Source of the DNA: Enterococcus sp. DIV0212c | Lineage (GTDB): Bacteria > Bacillota > Bacilli > Lactobacillales > Enterococcaceae | DNA: 64,000 bases | Assembly: GCF_017377505.1 (NCBI RefSeq) | Contig: NZ_JAFREN010000010.1 | Coordinates: 1 to 64,000 of the forward strand | Reading direction: 5' to 3' | Part shown: piece by piece, positions 27,204 through 35,978 of the stretch | Numbering within the stretch: the stretch's first letter is position 1 | How the letters are laid out: each line of letters opens with the position of its first letter | The notes under the pieces: generated by a model | The model's database searches: none | Told to the model about the DNA's origin: nothing | The model's input: the letters and a program-made list of their open reading frames with translations, nothing else | Made by a program: the position numbers and the translations under genes

Positions 27204-28259
27204 TTACTTTCCTTCTTTCTTTTTTCTTTTTTTCCGTCTTTTCTTCCATGCTATTTCCATTTTTTTTCTTCTTACTAGAAGTGATAGCGTAATTATTCCC
27301 ATTAGAATAAAACATAAGATCGTAGCTCCTTTAATCCAAATCGGCGTAATAATTTTAAAGCTACTTTCCTCATTCATCTTTTTTGCTTGTTCAACTGTAA
27401 TCTCGAACTCTTTTTCAAATGACCACTCAGAATAACCATTGTTTGCATTCATTGTTAAGATATACGTGCCTGCTTTAACTGAACTCGTTCCCCAATCCAT
27501 TTCAAAATCAAATTTACTGTTAGGTGCCAACATATAATTGTCTACTTGCCTTTTCTTTAAAACAGTTTCTTGGCCTTTTTCTCTGACTTCGGCTATTATT
27601 TCCAACTCTGAAAGAATTTTCGGCTCTGGATTTTGTAATGTTGCTAAGATCATTTTTTTCCCACGTTTAAGTGTTGATTTCGCATCTATGATATTTAATG
27701 TTTTTGAATCTTTGTAATCATCGCCCGTTTCAGATGTAATCAGTCCGATTCTATAAGCGAATTTACTAGATACTTGTTTTTCATCGTCTGAGTCGTCTTT
27801 TTCAAAAACCAATGCGCCCATTTTAACGCCTTTATAACTTTCTTCCGGTGGCGTTAGTTTAAATAAAACTTCTTTCTCTTCATACTTCTCAACGGTTAAA
27901 CTTGGCGTTTCTACTTTGACTATAGAAGAAATTGGCTGCGATAAGGTTGTATCTAATAAGCGTTTATCCTCTGTATATTCAATCGTTCCATTGTCTCCGG
28001 TAAAAGCATTGGTGGTATACATTTTCATCTTGATTGGTTCTTTTTGGGTACTTTTCACTTTTACTTTTAAAACTTGCTCTTCTCCAGGAGTCGTTTGAAT
28101 ATAAAAGTAACTCTTGCCCGGATCGATTTGTTTACCGTTGAGAACAGCAGAAACGGTATACCCTAAATTTGAGGACTCGTCAGCAAAAGATTTGTTAGGG
28201 AATAAAAATAGGCACCCGATTATAAGTAAAACTGGATAGATTAATTTATTTTTTTTCAT
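27204..28259 (-). CDS. DUF916/DUF3324 WxL-interacting protein
   Basis: 351 residues: signal peptide (1-26), DUF916 (about 30-155, LGYTVSAVLNGKQIDPGKSY), DUF3324 (165-290), one membrane helix (305-325) and a very basic tail of about 20 residues (KKRRKKRKKKEGK). Same class as the genes at 24742 and 36676, so cluster 1 has two such proteins, which could pair with its two WxL proteins. AAGGAGC lies before the ATG. Confidence 0.92.
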   Translation of the reverse strand: MKKNKLIYPVLLIIGCLFLFPNKSFADESSNLGYTVSAVLNGKQIDPGKSYFYIQTTPGEEQVLKVKVKSTQKEPIKMKMYTTNAFTGDNGTIEYTEDKRLLDTTLSQPISSIVKVETPSLTVEKYEEKEVLFKLTPPEESYKGVKMGALVFEKDDSDDEKQVSSKFAYRIGLITSETGDDYKDSKTLNIIDAKSTLKRGKKMILATLQNPEPKILSELEIIAEVREKGQETVLKKRQVDNYMLAPNSKFDFEMDWGTSSVKAGTYILTMNANNGYSEWSFEKEFEITVEQAKKMNEESSFKIITPIWIKGATILCFILMGIITLSLLVRRKKMEIAWKKRRKKRKKKEGK

Positions 28260-28298
28260 GTATTTTTTGAATGCTCCTTACTTTAAATGGTTAACAAC

Positions 28299-28925
28299 TC
28301 ACTTTTCTATTGGTTCACTATAAATATCCACATAGTATTTCCCATCGACTTCTAAATAAACTTCTTCCACTAAAATAAATCCTTCTTTTTCCGTTCCTTG
28401 ACTCTTGAACAATCGACTCTCTTTTTGCGCTTGTTCCTCTGTATCAAAAGGTCCTTTTGTTTCAATGATTTCATCTTCTTCATACTGCAATCTATTTTTA
28501 TAAGTTCCCCAATTCGCTAGAATAAAGATGATATAAACTAAACTCGCTGCTAAAATAAAGAGGATGAAAAAAATAATGCCACATAGATTAATAAATAAAA
28601 CCAAGCAGTAACCTACATTTAGATACAAGAAAAACTGATAGCCTGATCGCTCTTCTTTTTTAGTTAGATACACAAAATAAGTGAAAAAAAGTGTCAGTGA
28701 CATGAATAAAAAACTTAAAACAAAATAGAGAAACAATTCCTGCCAATTATCATTCAAGAAAGACAACAGTCTAAGAAACGTTGACAAGCGCTTATCTATA
28801 TAAAAGTATGCTTCTTTGTAAAAAGAATAAAAATCAACTAAATAGATTGTCCAAATACAAGCGAGTAGTCCTTCTAAAAAATAGAATTTCCAGGACAACT
28901 TTTTTCTTATGGTTTCTTTACCCAT
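28299..28925 (-). CDS. Membrane protein of WxL cluster 1, unknown function
   Basis: 208 residues with four or five hydrophobic helices (roughly 10-32, 50-85, 98-140) and a soluble acidic C-terminal part of about 65 residues (EEDEIIETKGPFDTEEQAQ...). I do not recognise the family. Its position just below the regulator and above the DUF916 gene suggests that it opens the structural operon. AAAGGACTGG precedes the ATG. Confidence 0.65.
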   Translation of the reverse strand: MGKETIRKKLSWKFYFLEGLLACIWTIYLVDFYSFYKEAYFYIDKRLSTFLRLLSFLNDNWQELFLYFVLSFLFMSLTLFFTYFVYLTKKEERSGYQFFLYLNVGYCLVLFINLCGIIFFILFILAASLVYIIFILANWGTYKNRLQYEEDEIIETKGPFDTEEQAQKESRLFKSQGTEKEGFILVEEVYLEVDGKYYVDIYSEPIEK

Positions 28926-28975
28926 TACTATTTCCAGTCCTTTATCATTTATTTTTTTATTATATCCAGGAGGAT

Positions 28976-29080
28976 GGGACAGAAGTGTTTAACCTCGAGA
29001 AATAAGAGGGAATTCACGAAAATTGCTCTTCAAATTTTTGTGAATTTCAGCTTATTTCCGAAGAGGTTACTTCTGTTTCC
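28976..29080. repeat. Long imperfect inverted repeat (enterococcal-type intergenic element)
   Basis: The arm starting GGGACAGAAGT...AACCTC..GAAATAAG pairs with CTTATTTCC..GAGGTT.ACTTCTGTTTCC. Inner arms GAATTCAC and GTGAATTTC continue the stem, giving an RNA hairpin of about 105 nt. Confidence 0.75.
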
Positions 29081-29107
29081 ACCGTTTATTCGTAGTTAAT
29101 ATGTGAA

Positions 29108-29130
29108 ACAAAAGTGCTTTTTACTTTTGT
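29108..29130. terminator. Hairpin, likely terminator of the regulator gene
   Basis: ACAAAAGT-GCTTTTT-ACTTTTGT, a perfect 8-bp stem, lies downstream of the minus-strand regulator at 29217 and repeats the GGGACA-AAAGT theme of the neighbouring element. Confidence 0.45.
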
Positions 29131-29216
29131 CCCACACACTTTATTTTCTAGGGTTTCCAACTTGGTCAAATCCCAAAGAAGTTATTGAAACATTTTTTAT
29201 TGTGGAGAATTCAGCA

Positions 29217-29906
29217 TTAGATATTCAACATATATCCTTTAGACCGCACGGTTTTTATAAATATTGGTTTTTTAATATTTTTTTCGATTTTTTTTCTTAA
29301 ATGATAAACGACGTTTGCGATTCTATATTGCTTGTTTTCTACTGTATCTGCTTTCCACATCGCCTGATAAATAGTTTCATAACTAACCGCCATTCCTGCG
29401 TTTTTCAATAATAACTCCAGCATTTGAAATTCTAATTTGGTTAGGACAATTTCTTGATTGCCTTCTATCAGCACACTAGCATTATTGGGAATTAGTTTAA
29501 GTAACTCGTTGTTAGGATAACTTTCTGATGCAACAGATTCATTTGCAAGCGGCTCATTAACTCTTCGTAGAGAGTTTTCTATGATAAAACCAATTTCTTT
29601 TGCTTCTCTGTTCAAATCAAAAACTTCATCTGCACCTAATTGTAAGTAAACTAATTTGCCTACTGAATTTTCAGTAGCTATCATGACCCATATATAACAA
29701 GTTGATCTTTTTTTTATCTTAGAAATTAATTCGCAGATCGCACTTAAATTACTGATATTTTCTTCTAAAATTATGATTGCGTCTAATTTCTCCAACCACT
29801 CTAACTCTTCTGTCAACTCAATAATGTTATGTTTTTGCTTGATTTCCTCTATGTCGAATCTAGTTGCAGCGGTTTTTCCTAAAGAAAGCATTCCTATATT
29901 ACACAT
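29217..29906 (-). CDS. Winged-helix regulator with pseudo-receiver (WxL cluster 1)
   Basis: 229 residues. The N-terminal 120 residues look like a worn receiver domain: MCNIGMLSLG, LDAIIILEE where the phospho-Asp site should be (Leu47/Glu48, no Asp), and LQLGADEVFDL without the conserved Lys. The C-terminal 100 residues form an OmpR-type winged helix (EIVLTKLEFQMLELLLKNAGMAVSYETIYQAMW, ending KKPIFIKTVRSKGYML). It should bind DNA but not sense phosphorylation. It is paralogous to the 43640 regulator, and each heads one WxL cluster. AAGGAGC stands 11 nt before the ATG. Confidence 0.88.
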   Translation of the reverse strand: MCNIGMLSLGKTAATRFDIEEIKQKHNIIELTEELEWLEKLDAIIILEENISNLSAICELISKIKKRSTCYIWVMIATENSVGKLVYLQLGADEVFDLNREAKEIGFIIENSLRRVNEPLANESVASESYPNNELLKLIPNNASVLIEGNQEIVLTKLEFQMLELLLKNAGMAVSYETIYQAMWKADTVENKQYRIANVVYHLRKKIEKNIKKPIFIKTVRSKGYMLNI

Positions 29907-30148
29907 CTGTATCTTCTGCTCCTTTTTCTATGTATTATTTTTTTTATTCAAAAATATACTTTTTTTTTATAAAACCCTCAAAAACAATAGTATATTATTT
30001 CGTTTTATTTTGTTTCCAATATCGTTACCGCCCTGAGAAGTTATTGAAATCCAGCCTTTATTTACTGAATAAAAGCTAATAATATACACCCAGTAAACAT
30101 CCATGTTATGATAGCTTCAAGATTTTGAAAGGAGTTATTACGTACGGT

Positions 30149-31639
30149 ATGGAAACTATTTTTATGAAGAAAAATGAAACCCTTCGTTTCGAACTGTTGA
30201 AACAACTTCTATATGCTAAATCTGGGGCAACTACTCAGCAAATGATGGATCTATTCAATATCTCCAGTAAGACTTTTTATCGTTATAAAAAACAACTTAG
30301 CGATGATTTAAATAATGTATTTACACAAAACGAAGTAACCATCAAAAAAAAGAAACTTGTCTATATCATTGAATTAGCTCCGCCAATGACCTTTAGTTAC
30401 GTTCTTGATTCTATGAGACTGTATTACATAAAAATCTCACAAAAATTTTCGATTCTTGATGCCATTTTAAAAAGACATTATATTTCTGTTGAAGCATTAG
30501 CTCAGGATTTAAACTTAAGTCCATCTCATGTTTACTCAAATTTGACGTTTTTAAATAAGCTTTTACGTCCTTTTAAACTGGAAATTTCTTTTTCTACTAC
30601 CATTTATAAAACCAATATTCAAGGTACCGAGCAAAATATTCGCGTATTGGGTTTTGTTTTATTCTGGATAGTTTTTAAAGGATTGGAATGGCCTTTTTCT
30701 AAAACACCAAGTAGCTATCAAACACTTCCGTTAGCTGTAAACGATGAACGCCTTTCACCATCACAACAAACAAGGCTGAGATATTTCCAAAATGTCACCT
30801 ACTGGCGTGTTCTCTATAGAAAAGAAAGTTTGAGTTTGTCAAAAGAATTTATGGATTATCTTGTCTATTTTGAGACAGTTTCACCAACTCGATTGTTTTC
30901 AAATTTAGAAAAAGTAGATCTTGAGCAAGTCAATCAGAAAGATGAAGCCTATTTCTTTGGTTTTTTATCAAGATTTCTGATTGCAAACATCGATTCCTCT
31001 GAAGAAAGAAGAAAGATTGCCCAAACGTTTATTCATTCTAAATTGCCATTGGCTGAATTGACTACACGAATTTTGGATAAGCTTTTGGCTACATACAAAG
31101 TCAAACTATCGACTGATAATTATTTGGAAAATTATTATTTACTGATTATTTGTTTGATTTATATCCGTTTTGTTGGTATAAATTTCAGAAAATTTCTCGT
31201 TGATGATACGGTGGAATCCAAGGCAAAATGGTTTTCTTCAGACGAACCATCTTATCGTTTATTTGTGAAAGAAACCCTTCTTAAAGAACCTTTAATCCGC
31301 AATCATATGAACGCTGGTTTTGTCTCACTTATGGCAAAATTTTTCCATTCTATTTTGAAAAGTGGAGAAATGAATGCAAAACTACTGATTTTTATCCAAC
31401 ATTCTCCAAATCACTTTATCTATGACTTTATCAAGAATAATCTCCTAATTATTTTTGGCGATGCAACGTTGGTATTTACTTTTGATATCACTGAAGCTGA
31501 CGTTATTATTTCGGATGCTTACGAGGGGGAAAAGACAAACGACCAAACCTTTCATTTGGAACATTCCCATGATCAGGCAACTTGGAGAGAGCTGATTCTT
31601 TTTATCAGTGGAAAAATCTATGCCTTGCATAATGCTTGA
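30149..31639 (+). CDS. Mga-like transcription regulator
   Basis: 496 residues resembling the Mga/AtxA group. Two N-terminal helix-turn-helix segments (about 10-55, GATTQQMMDLFNISSKTFYRYKKQL, and about 100-140, ISVEALAQDLNLSPSHVYSNLTFLNKLL) are followed by PRD-like helical regions and an EIIB-like C-terminus (DATLVFTFDITEADVIISDA). Such regulators control surface and virulence genes, often tuned by PTS phosphorylation. ATG 30149 is chosen with AAAGGAG 14 nt upstream; TTG 30125 is in the ribosome site. Next to WxL cluster 1 and convergent with a second Mga-like gene. Confidence 0.85.
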   Translation: METIFMKKNETLRFELLKQLLYAKSGATTQQMMDLFNISSKTFYRYKKQLSDDLNNVFTQNEVTIKKKKLVYIIELAPPMTFSYVLDSMRLYYIKISQKFSILDAILKRHYISVEALAQDLNLSPSHVYSNLTFLNKLLRPFKLEISFSTTIYKTNIQGTEQNIRVLGFVLFWIVFKGLEWPFSKTPSSYQTLPLAVNDERLSPSQQTRLRYFQNVTYWRVLYRKESLSLSKEFMDYLVYFETVSPTRLFSNLEKVDLEQVNQKDEAYFFGFLSRFLIANIDSSEERRKIAQTFIHSKLPLAELTTRILDKLLATYKVKLSTDNYLENYYLLIICLIYIRFVGINFRKFLVDDTVESKAKWFSSDEPSYRLFVKETLLKEPLIRNHMNAGFVSLMAKFFHSILKSGEMNAKLLIFIQHSPNHFIYDFIKNNLLIIFGDATLVFTFDITEADVIISDAYEGEKTNDQTFHLEHSHDQATWRELILFISGKIYALHNA

Positions 31640-31672
31640 TCTAACGACTCTCGTTATTCATAGAATCTGTGA

Positions 31673-33190
31673 TCATTCTAAGTTACATGGCTTTCTATTC
31701 GTATAATGTTCAATAATTTTCTTTCTTATTTCTTCTAGCATGAGCGAAAAATCAGAGCTGTTCGAAAACGATGCAATAAATATTTCCTTCGCATTAGAAT
31801 CTGATCCCATCAATTTCGTATCCGTCACAATAATATCTGGAGATGAAAACTGATTTTTAACAAATTCAACTTTGTCACCAAATAGCAGAGTAATTTTTTT
31901 TGATAAGATTGGTTCTACAAACACTTTAGAATTCTGAATCAATATTCTAACTTTAGGAAAGTCTACTTGTAAAAATTTCACTAACATTGTGTACGTTACT
32001 AAGTAGGTGTAATCGATCAACGTTTCTTCGGCAGTAAATTTTTTGATTGTTTCAAAAAAATCGCCATATTCTGTTTCTGTGATTAATTGTTCGATGACCT
32101 TTCGAATCTTTATTTTTATTTTTTGCTCCGTTTTATCTGCATAAAAAAAGCTTCTTTCATCATAAATGTAGTAAAACATTCTTGGATCTATAAAACAGGT
32201 TTCCATTAATAAATGCATCATGTCTATTTCTTTTCTGATATGCCAATAAATGATCGACCGATCGTTTACTTGAAAAAAAACATCAATCAATTTTTCAGTC
32301 AATAAATGGCTATAGTTTACCAGTGGAAAATTGTACTCATTAAAAAAATTTTGATACACTTCAATCTCAAAATTTTCTTCCTCAGCAAGTCTTTCTTTGT
32401 AAAGTAAAAATAATGCAGCACTTGTTTCATCCCAAGCTTGATTTTCTGATCGATTTTTCTTCAGATGAAAATAGTCAAAAATTCCCCTTGTATGAGTACC
32501 TGCTTGAAATTTTTTTGCTAAATCTGGAAGTATGGATTTTTTTATCACTTTTTTCTGACTAAATCGAACATTGCAAATATAAATGATTAAACATAACTTG
32601 CTTTTTTTTATACTATTTAACTCGTACCAACCTTGAATCCGCTGACCGAAGTATTCATTTATCTCGTTATAAATGCTAGTTTCAAAATCCCAGTTACCTG
32701 ATGCATTAGCGAAAAAGAGAAAAAAGAAATTTCTAATTCTTAGTTCATCCCCAGTGATTTCATTTGTTCGAGTCAAATTTAGCCCACATTGATTTAGTAT
32801 TTTTTGAAGCCTTCTTCGGTGACGCGAGAACGTCGCTGGACTGATAAATTCTAAATCACAAAAAGTAATCGCATCAATTCGCTCCATTAAAAAGATATGT
32901 CTGATCATTTTATAAAGAATAGATATTTTCAAATAGTTGTTACTGATACTAACTAAATCAAGATTATTGGCATAAACACCTTGCAACGTACGATGAACGT
33001 ACGACACTTTAAAGTATTCATCAGTAACGTTTAACTCTTGTTCAAATTGCCGGATGATGATTGACACTGTTTTTTTCGAAAGATTTGTCGCTTCCGCTAT
33101 TTCTGTCAAGCTAACTTCTTGCCTTTTACTAGCGACAAAACTTAAAACATTTATTCTTCTATCATAGACTTCATCCAAAAAAATCCGCAT
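31673..33190 (-). CDS. Mga-like transcription regulator
   Basis: 505 residues of the same Mga-like architecture. An N-terminal helix-turn-helix (about 12-50, KRQEVSLTEIAEATNLSKKTVSIIIRQFEQEL) and a second at about 105-145 (FISPATFSRHRRRLQKILNQ) precede a long helical middle and an EIIB-like end (KITLLFGDKVEFVKNQFSSPDIIVTD). AGGTGGG is placed before the ATG. It converges on the 30149 gene with only 33 nt between stops, and the secreted beta-helix protein gene (33506) lies just upstream. Target genes are unknown. Confidence 0.85.
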   Translation of the reverse strand: MRIFLDEVYDRRINVLSFVASKRQEVSLTEIAEATNLSKKTVSIIIRQFEQELNVTDEYFKVSYVHRTLQGVYANNLDLVSISNNYLKISILYKMIRHIFLMERIDAITFCDLEFISPATFSRHRRRLQKILNQCGLNLTRTNEITGDELRIRNFFFLFFANASGNWDFETSIYNEINEYFGQRIQGWYELNSIKKSKLCLIIYICNVRFSQKKVIKKSILPDLAKKFQAGTHTRGIFDYFHLKKNRSENQAWDETSAALFLLYKERLAEEENFEIEVYQNFFNEYNFPLVNYSHLLTEKLIDVFFQVNDRSIIYWHIRKEIDMMHLLMETCFIDPRMFYYIYDERSFFYADKTEQKIKIKIRKVIEQLITETEYGDFFETIKKFTAEETLIDYTYLVTYTMLVKFLQVDFPKVRILIQNSKVFVEPILSKKITLLFGDKVEFVKNQFSSPDIIVTDTKLMGSDSNAKEIFIASFSNSSDFSLMLEEIRKKIIEHYTNRKPCNLE

Positions 33191-33505
33191 GTTCCCACCT
33201 ACTTTTTAACTTTTAAATTTAATTTATAAACAAATTAAATACTTTTAATATCATAACTGTTTAATAAATTTTAGTTTTTCTTCCACTTCCCTCCCCTCGA
33301 ACATTTATGAAATAACAACTATTTATATTAAATTATTTTTTATATTTATTTTATTTATTTTCGTCTATTTTTTCGACAAAAAAATGGAATCTGTTTCGCT
33401 TTTTATGTAGTGTAAAGTGCAAAAAAAAAGACGATATCCTTTTGCGAGGATACCGTCTTTTTCTATTTGTGATGATTTTCATCACTGAAACTCATTTAAT
33501 GTTGA
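33191..33505. other. Intergenic region
   Basis: 315 nt, very AT-rich, holding the 33427-33462 terminator and presumably the promoter of the Mga-like gene. No other feature seen. Confidence 0.4.
33427..33462 (-). terminator. Terminator of the beta-helix protein gene
   Basis: AAAGACGATATCC pairs with GGATACCGTCTTT (one mismatch) around a 7-nt loop, with A and T tracts on both sides. Confidence 0.85.
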
Positions 33506-34837
33506 TTAATCGTCGAAATTCATATCAACATTGTAGTAATAATTTACAACGTATTCGTTCCCATCTTTTACTACTTCAAAATCTTCATGGTCAATTTTTT
33601 TAAGTGTCCATTCAGTTTCTCCAAAATCATAAAGATAATCTTTTACTTTGAACATATTTCCAATTTCAATGTCATAGATTGTTTCTTTATATAATTGATA
33701 TTCACCTGTTTTGTGATTTAATACCCAATGTTTTGTCGTTACTGGTAAAGTAAATTTAGTTGGTGTTTCTGAAAAAATCACTTCATGTTTGCCATTTGTT
33801 TTTAATTGGCTCACTTCGTTTTTGTTCAATTTACTTTCTTGACGAGTACCGATGATTTTTAGTTTGTTAGGTGTTCCCTTAGCTAAGTCGCCTAATAAAC
33901 CGCCAGCTTCATTTAAAAAGACATTATCAGGTTCTGAAACCCAAGTGTAATTTTTCATATCGCTCATGTTACGGGCAACACTTGCAAAATCTGTTACAAA
34001 TACTGGAACGTCATCTGTAATTTCAAACGCTGGTTTTCTGTATTCTTCGCGAACAACCGCACCTGAATAGGCACGTAACATTTGTTTATCCGCGTGTAAA
34101 GCTGATAACGAGCTATTGATGTCGGTAGAAATACCTGTGATTGAACTTCCAGCACCTTCAGCTTGGATATGAGCAATGATTGAACGTGCTCCTGAAACTT
34201 TTCCTTCACCTACAACAGTTGCACCTTTCCATGCATAAATATCTCGATAAGCGTAAATCCCAGTACCTTCACTACTTGTTCCTTTTAACACCGCATCATT
34301 GTGAGGTTTGATGTCATTTTCACTGTAAACGCCGTAATTTTTACCAAATCCTTCTACAGTCCCACCATCCATTTGGATTTCATTATGAACAAATAAACCA
34401 GTATCAGCGGCAGTCGCTGTTACATGACCTTTACCGTATTTTGTGAATTTGAATGCTTTTAAATGCTCTCCAACATTAATTCCAACTTCACCTGTTGTTT
34501 GAACATTTAATTGTCCATCCCCGCGAAATTCAAGTGTTCTTTTTGCATCAATTGCGCCCATATCAACTGGTTTTGTATTGTTCAAAGTAATCGTAATTGT
34601 TTTTGAACTGTACAACGTAGCATCTTCATTTAAAAGATACTCTCCTTTTCTTGTCGTCAATACGTTTGTGCCATCTGCTTTTGTTGTTACTGTTGCAGCG
34701 TAACCATTTAAGTCAGTACTAGATGTTAATAGTTCAGCGGCAGACGCCTTTTGAGCACCCGCTACTGCAAATAAACTTGCAGATAAACCAAAGAACAAAA
34801 CTCCAGCAACATTTTTAATTTTAATCATACTTTTCAT
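33506..34837 (-). CDS. Secreted beta-helix-like surface protein
   Basis: 443 residues. Signal peptide (1-33, ending KASA). Residues 60-260 show short repeating beta strands of a pectate-lyase-like adhesin domain (KTITITLNNTKPVDMGAIDAKRTLEFRG, GTGIYAYRDIYAWKGA), similar in style to the N-terminal part of the 39924 WxL protein. The C-terminal 80 residues (KTGEYQLYKETIYDIEIGNMFKVKDYLYDF) recall MucBP-like modules. There is no LPXTG, WxL or membrane tail, so retention on the wall would need a partner. Single gene between an Mga-like regulator and cluster 2. The start is either 34837 or 34828; the ribosome site GAGAGG fits the latter slightly better. Confidence 0.75.
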   Translation of the reverse strand: MKSMIKIKNVAGVLFFGLSASLFAVAGAQKASAAELLTSSTDLNGYAATVTTKADGTNVLTTRKGEYLLNEDATLYSSKTITITLNNTKPVDMGAIDAKRTLEFRGDGQLNVQTTGEVGINVGEHLKAFKFTKYGKGHVTATAADTGLFVHNEIQMDGGTVEGFGKNYGVYSENDIKPHNDAVLKGTSSEGTGIYAYRDIYAWKGATVVGEGKVSGARSIIAHIQAEGAGSSITGISTDINSSLSALHADKQMLRAYSGAVVREEYRKPAFEITDDVPVFVTDFASVARNMSDMKNYTWVSEPDNVFLNEAGGLLGDLAKGTPNKLKIIGTRQESKLNKNEVSQLKTNGKHEVIFSETPTKFTLPVTTKHWVLNHKTGEYQLYKETIYDIEIGNMFKVKDYLYDFGETEWTLKKIDHEDFEVVKDGNEYVVNYYYNVDMNFDD

Positions 34838-35215
34838 ACCTCTCTCTTTTTTTATTTGCTGTTCCCAGCCTCTTCATTTTAACACATAAAATAACGATTG
34901 TATTTTCTGTTTTTTTCGAATTTTCTCTTTTTTATGAAAAAAACACCAATAAAAACCTTGATTAAAAGACAAATAAACTTCGTTCGTCATTTTTAAAATA
35001 ACAAAAGAAGCCAATTCCGTATTATTGTAACTACGAAACTATCTTATTCATCTATAAAAAATAATTTCATCTTTTTACTACTTAGTATGATTCTAGTTTT
35101 TTCCACCTAAAACGTCTTAGGAGTTATTCCCTTAAATAAAATCGACTGTTTAGTTTACAGAATAAAAAAATTTATACACTCACATAGAATCAAGATATTT
35201 CCCCGCTGTGTTTAA
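34838..35215. other. Intergenic region between cluster 2 and the beta-helix gene
   Basis: 378 AT-rich nt. No clear terminator for the cluster 2 operon and no consensus promoter was found; no ORF supported. Confidence 0.4.
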
Positions 35216-35959
35216 TTAAAAAGTCTTTAGCAGATGTAACGGCAAGATTCTCATTTCCACCACACCAATAATAGCTTGTTCATCGATCAATCCATATTGG
35301 CGACTATCCACTGAATAAGGGCGATTATCCCCTAAAACTAAGTATTTCCCTGCTGGAATTTCTGGCTTTCCGGTCAACGTAAAGATCGAAAAATCATCGG
35401 TATACAGTCGTCCGTTTTCTTGTGAGATTTGCTGTTCATCAAAGATAAATTTTTCGTCTCTGTTTTCCCCGTCAATTTGCAGTTGATCATTTTTATAGGC
35501 TATTTTTTGCCCAGGCAACCCAATGATCCGCCGAATTTCTTTTTCCTTGGTTCCTGGCAACTGAATATACACCAACTCGAAGGTCTTGCGTTTTCCAAGC
35601 TTGTTCACATAGACTCGATCCCCATCTCTTAAGGTGGGAACCATTGAATACCCTTTGAATTTCGGTAGCGCGAAGAGAAATAGCGAGAGGATAAAAACAA
35701 GAAAAACTGCAATCATTATTGCCCCTATAAATTCCAATAACATTGCTTTACGTTTTTGTCTTTTTCTTCTTTTCCTAGCTTCGATTTTCGCTTTTTTTGA
35801 CTGAATAGGCCGCTTTACTTTTTTCTTAGGTCGATTCGGCTTTATCGGTAGTTTCTTTTTGTCTTTTTGATTTTGCGGCTTCTTTTTCTTGTGTACTGGC
35901 TTCTTTAGTTGCTTAGAAGGATTGCTTTTCTTTTTGACTGTACATTTTTGTGATTCCAT
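35216..35959 (-). CDS. Signal peptidase I-like protein with altered catalytic Lys
   Basis: 247 residues. Residues 1-70 are a strikingly Lys/Arg-rich cytoplasmic tail, 72-98 a membrane helix, and the rest an extracytoplasmic S26 peptidase fold. The nucleophile Ser105 (GYSMVPT) and the GDNRPYSVDSR box are intact. The general-base Lys of the (Y)xKRxxGLPGD box is Arg143 (EIRRIIGLPGQ), and the Asp of that box is Gln. Normal type I signal peptidases need the Ser-Lys pair, so it may be inactive or specialised. Signal-peptidase-like SipA of streptococcal pilus loci is a known case with altered catalytic residues. Last gene of cluster 2. Confidence 0.85.
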   Translation of the reverse strand: MESQKCTVKKKSNPSKQLKKPVHKKKKPQNQKDKKKLPIKPNRPKKKVKRPIQSKKAKIEARKRRKRQKRKAMLLEFIGAIMIAVFLVFILSLFLFALPKFKGYSMVPTLRDGDRVYVNKLGKRKTFELVYIQLPGTKEKEIRRIIGLPGQKIAYKNDQLQIDGENRDEKFIFDEQQISQENGRLYTDDFSIFTLTGKPEIPAGKYLVLGDNRPYSVDSRQYGLIDEQAIIGVVEMRILPLHLLKTF

Positions 35960-35978
35960 GATAAATCACCTCAATTGT

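Larger units (their letters stand above)
28926..29216. other. Intergenic region with long hairpin repeats
   Basis: 291 nt between the cluster 1 regulator and its operon, mostly taken up by the inverted-repeat element at 28976-29080 and a second hairpin at 29108-29130. Any operon promoter must lie close to 28926-28970. Confidence 0.5.
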
